Below, piece by piece: positions 45,833 through 48,416 of a stretch of DNA of 48,416 bases; within the stretch, counting starts at the first letter, position 1; each line of letters starts with the position of its first letter. Both the position numbers and the translations under genes were made by a program. This DNA comes from a virus. The stretch is from positions 1 through 48,416 of IMG/VR virus record IMGVR_UViG_3300035659_000027. One strand, 5' to 3'. The notes under the pieces are model-generated. The model saw only the letters and a list, made by a program, of their open reading frames with translations. It made no database searches and was not told where the DNA came from.

Positions 45833-47127
45833 AGGGCACCTAGCCTCGCTTTGATTACCGCGCAAGCCGCCGGCTCACGCTCGAACAGGATAACCCGGCA
45901 CTTGCATTGCAATGCCGCCACCCCAGTAGTCCCGCTGCCGGCCATCAGGTCAACGACCAAAGCGCCAGGCGCGACCATGTCACGGATGAATTTCTCAACG
46001 AGCGCCACCGGCTGCTGTGCGATTTGGATTCGTTCGCTTGGCGTCACCGCCGGCATGTCAATGACGTTGGCTTGGCCCGGGCGGATAAACACCGGCGAGC
46101 CTTTCATCGCTACGATTGCTGGATCGTAGGCGTTGGCGTAGCGGGTGTTGGGGTTTTCGGTGGAACGAGTGTGCTTGAACCAGATGACAGGGACCGGATT
46201 AACCGTGAACCCGGCTTGTAATAGATGCAGTACAAGTCTGGTGTAATAGTTAAACCCAAAGAAGAAAACGGCGAACCTGTCTCCGCGTAGGATACGAAAT
46301 GCTTCCCTCGCCACATCAGGAAGACATGCCACCATGTCGGGTTTTTCATCGGAATAGCTAACAACACCCCCTGCGTGCTTGGACATCTTGTCAAGACCCA
46401 CAGCAAATGGCTGGTCCGTATAAACAAGGTCAACCGAGTCGCCAGGGATTTTAGATATGTTATCACGAAAATCTCCTTCATACAAAGTCCAGAGTTTCTC
46501 GCCCGGCGGGGCTGCTTTCGCCGATTGCCGCATCTGGGCCACCGCTACGATTATTGACGCCCGGCGAATCGCAGACTCTTTGGTCTCAGCGTTTGCTAGG
46601 TCAGGCAAGATAGCCAACGCCCTGGCAACGTCGAGGTCTTTGCTGGTTAGAGCAGGGCTCTCGCCGAGCATCGCGGCTAGCTTGTTGATGCCGAAGCCTT
46701 GGCTTTCGCCCGCAGCGCGTTCGGCGCGGGTGCGACCGCCAATCTCAGCGGCGCCATGGATGGATTGCATCAAATCCAACAACTGCTGCTTGCCTGTGAC
46801 AATCTCCACCCAAGTCAAGTCCTTCCGGCGGAGGTTCTCCTCAAGCTCAACCGCTTTGCGCCGCAAGGGGCTTTCCTCACCGCGCCAGATAAATTCAATA
46901 CCATGGCGTAGTTCCGTGCGGCCGAGGCGCTCAAGTGCGGATAAGCGGCGGCGGCCGGCAATCAGTAGAACGCGCTTGGAGTCCACCTCGACCGACAGAA
47001 CTACCGGCTCGATAATACCGTACTCTTTAATGGAGTTACACAGCCAGTCGATGTCGCCGAGGTCAGCGCGGATGCGGTCGGAGACAACTACGTCGGAAAT
47101 GTTTACCGTTCGTTCATCGGATGCCAT
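45829..47127 (-). CDS. ParB-like / DNA methyltransferase fusion
   Basis: 432 residues. The N-terminal 115 residues are a ParB/Sulfiredoxin domain (LCNSIKEYGIIEPVVLS, AGRRRLSALERLG, ELEENLRRKDLTWVE). The C-terminal 215 residues form an N6-adenine/N4-cytosine methyltransferase of the beta layout: motif IV TDQPFAVG (normally DPPY/F) comes before motif I DLMAGSGTTGVAAL. ParB domains bind or cleave DNA with CTP; the methyltransferase would modify host or phage DNA, e.g. to evade restriction. ParB-methyltransferase fusions are known in phages and mobile elements. The first Pro of DPPF is Gln here, which is unusual and may affect activity. Confidence 0.85.
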   Translation of the reverse strand: MASDERTVNISDVVVSDRIRADLGDIDWLCNSIKEYGIIEPVVLSVEVDSKRVLLIAGRRRLSALERLGRTELRHGIEFIWRGEESPLRRKAVELEENLRRKDLTWVEIVTGKQQLLDLMQSIHGAAEIGGRTRAERAAGESQGFGINKLAAMLGESPALTSKDLDVARALAILPDLANAETKESAIRRASIIVAVAQMRQSAKAAPPGEKLWTLYEGDFRDNISKIPGDSVDLVYTDQPFAVGLDKMSKHAGGVVSYSDEKPDMVACLPDVAREAFRILRGDRFAVFFFGFNYYTRLVLHLLQAGFTVNPVPVIWFKHTRSTENPNTRYANAYDPAIVAMKGSPVFIRPGQANVIDMPAVTPSERIQIAQQPVALVEKFIRDMVAPGALVVDLMAGSGTTGVAALQCKCRVILFEREPAACAVIKARLGAL

Positions 47128-47294
47128 TGTTTTACATTCTCCGGGTCTGAAACCTCGGCTTCCGTAGCCACGTCACGGTAGTTCCTGTAAAAACAAATCA
47201 GCAGGAACCTTGCGGCGCTGATGATGCCAAAGATGCAGAAGATGATTACGGTGAAGAGTCCTATTAGGTAGATGAACCGGTCAGAAAAGTCCAT
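47103..47294 (-). CDS. Small membrane protein, 63 aa
   Basis: ATG 47294 overlaps the previous stop (TAATG). One or two membrane segments (FIYLIGLFTVIIFCIFGII, SAARFLLICFY) are followed by a polar tail that overlaps the ParB-methyltransferase start by 25 bp. It may be an inhibitory or superinfection-type peptide. Unassigned. Confidence 0.55.
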   Translation of the reverse strand: MDFSDRFIYLIGLFTVIIFCIFGIISAARFLLICFYRNYRDVATEAEVSDPENVKQWHPMNER

Positions 47295-47806
47295 TATTGT
47301 CTAGCCCCCTTCGGCAGCGCGGCGAGCTGGCGCTCAAGGTCGGCGATCTCGGCTTCGGCCTTGCTATCTACGGACAGGAAGCTCTCTCGGTTGACTAGAA
47401 TCTTCACGAGTTTCCACACTTCCCGCCTTGCCTCCAACTCCCAGCGCTCTCTCGCGTGCGGGTCGGGCGACAGGGCGCGGATGGCTTTTAACAATCCACC
47501 CCAGGTCGAATCTCCTCTGTCAGTGTTGCAGACCTGTAGCACGCGCTCGACCATCTCCGCCTGGGCCTGTCTCCTGACAGGGTTCTTTTCGCAACTGGCG
47601 TCGTGCGCTTGGCTCGCCTTCACGTCAACTTTAATGTCGCCGGTTCTCTCGATGGTCTGCCCACACCAGACGCAGATGATGATTCGTTTGGTCTCCGCTT
47701 GGGCCTCGGTGAGCTTCTGTTCTATCCAATTCCAGAGCAGGGCAAAGTCGCCGGGAACTCTTCCCACAGAGTGAAACACAGCAAGGCATTCATCTCGCAG
47801 GCTCAC
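47294..47806 (-). CDS. Hypothetical protein, 170 aa
   Basis: The start is set at GTG 47806, 7 nt after AGGAGG and overlapping the upstream stop as GTGA; the longer frame to 47923 shadows the neighbour. The product starts MSLRDECLAVFHSVGRVPGD. A helical N-terminus is followed by a CVWCGQTI zinc-knuckle-like pair and a long C-terminal coil (WELEARREVWKLVKILVNRE). Function unknown. Confidence 0.55.
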   Translation of the reverse strand: MSLRDECLAVFHSVGRVPGDFALLWNWIEQKLTEAQAETKRIIICVWCGQTIERTGDIKVDVKASQAHDASCEKNPVRRQAQAEMVERVLQVCNTDRGDSTWGGLLKAIRALSPDPHARERWELEARREVWKLVKILVNRESFLSVDSKAEAEIADLERQLAALPKGARQ

Positions 47807-48416
47807 GGCTTCACCTCCTTGCAGGCGGCAAGGGCTTTTCCCAATTCCATGTCTGGCTTGTAAAACGGCCTCTTGAAACTCATTGCTGCATGTTCCCGCA
47901 CCCGCTCCAGCTTCTCCAGCCACTTCAAGTGCTTCCTAGCCATCTCTGCATGATGCGGACAGTCTTTTGCTATTTCCTCTGGAATGGAACCGACATGGCA
48001 AATATGCTCGACTAGCCGTTGCAGGGCGATTGAATAGTCGAGTTGTTTTCGATTCTGAGATTCTAGCCAAGCCAGCCGTTCGAGCAGCGGTTGGCCGGGG
48101 TTGTCCTTAAGGGTGGCATCAACGGCCTTAATTTCATCTGCGTACAAAGCATCTTCGCCGTCCGCCTCTACCATCACAAGCAGACGGTGGCGAGTCCTCC
48201 GAAGAACTGATGCCATCTCCGCGCACTTCGCCTCCAGCAAATCCGCCCGACGCAGCCGGTCGAGCAGCAGTTGGCCGGGGTTGTTGGGAAGCGTCTCCAA
48301 TAGTTTCCGCAGACCATTCGACCCACTGATATTCGGAGCGGGCAAGTCAATCCGATATTTGACAGTCTCCAGAAGTTGCCATAACTCCGCGCACTTCGCC
48401 TCCAGCAAATCCGCCC
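47803..48416 (-). CDS. Coiled-coil protein with internal repeats (cut at right edge)
   Basis: The leftward frame is open to the window edge, so the start lies outside. At least 200 residues show a repeated unit: LLEAKCAEL near the edge and again as LLEAKCAEM, and NNPGQLLLDRL then DNPGQPLLERL. Between the units are long charged helices. It is a coiled-coil or repeat protein of unknown function; similar repeat proteins can act as structural scaffolds or inhibitors. The downstream gene begins by GTGA overlap. Confidence 0.6.
   Translation of the reverse strand, partial: ADLLEAKCAELWQLLETVKYRIDLPAPNISGSNGLRKLLETLPNNPGQLLLDRLRRADLLEAKCAEMASVLRRTRHRLLVMVEADGEDALYADEIKAVDATLKDNPGQPLLERLAWLESQNRKQLDYSIALQRLVEHICHVGSIPEEIAKDCPHHAEMARKHLKWLEKLERVREHAAMSFKRPFYKPDMELGKALAACKEVKP
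48217..48416. repeat. 32-nt direct repeat ending at the contig edge
   Basis: The 32 nt at 48217-48248 recur exactly at 48385-48416, the last bases of the window. They encode the LLEAKCAE unit of the repeat protein. An assembly that stops exactly where a repeat begins again is typical of short-read assemblies, so the true genome continues. Confidence 0.8.

Noticed and set aside
1-48416. CRISPR array, integrase, transposase or tRNA genes
   Set aside because: No regularly spaced repeats, no tyrosine or serine recombinase motifs and no tRNA consensus were seen; the phage looks lytic, but a lysogeny gene beyond the edges cannot be excluded.

Overview
The window is most of the genome of a tailed bacteriophage, probably a podovirus (short-tailed). 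It has a complete head and packaging set: small and large terminase, portal, scaffold-like protein and a Mu gpT-like major capsid protein. It also has a head-to-tail adaptor, several fibre or tail-spike genes and three very large internal virion proteins. I find no tail tube, sheath or tape-measure gene, no integrase, no tRNA gene and no CRISPR array. An ASPM/SPD-2/Hydin-type immunoglobulin repeat in one fibre-like protein, and Sec signal peptides on five virion-like proteins, recall Acidobacteriota secreted proteins. An Acidobacteriota (or similar diderm) host is therefore a plausible inference, but not proven.

Layout. Positions 1 to 10,680 hold about 30 small leftward genes, many overlapping as ATGA or TGATG. 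They include a recombination set (Sak4/RecA-like ATPase, ssDNA-binding-like partner, PD-(D/E)XK nuclease), an FtsK-like motor, a VWA protein with an intact MIDAS, a J-domain protein, a ribbon-helix-helix regulator and many zinc-ribbon mini-proteins. Three promoter-like sites share the pattern GAAAACAAAG-N12-TTGACA. One strong terminator (7937-7982) and a cloverleaf-like structured element (9330-9470) interrupt the series. Positions 10,680 to 12,640 are a gene-poor divergent region with an AT-rich tract inside a 30-bp inverted repeat (possible origin) and two abutting single-gene segments, each bounded by inverted repeats. A clean sigma70-type promoter at 12,641-12,669, with a palindrome in its spacer, starts the rightward late operon (12,700-41,699).

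The late operon runs terminase, portal, scaffold-like protein, capsid, a beta-helix protein, an ATP-grasp enzyme, tail proteins, the signal-peptide fibre cluster (26,189-34,671, with a DUF5675 lysis candidate inside), the adaptor and the internal virion proteins. From 41,792 to the right end the genes are leftward again: a GroES-like co-chaperonin, a DUF3987-type helicase/primase candidate, a family A DNA polymerase split from its UDG/3'-5' exonuclease partner, a ParB-DNA methyltransferase fusion and small genes.

Both edges cut through leftward genes, and the right edge ends exactly at the end of a 32-nt repeat. The simplest reading is a circularly permuted genome in which one long leftward early operon runs from about 10.7 kb through the contig junction to 41.8 kb and converges with the late operon at about 41.7 kb.
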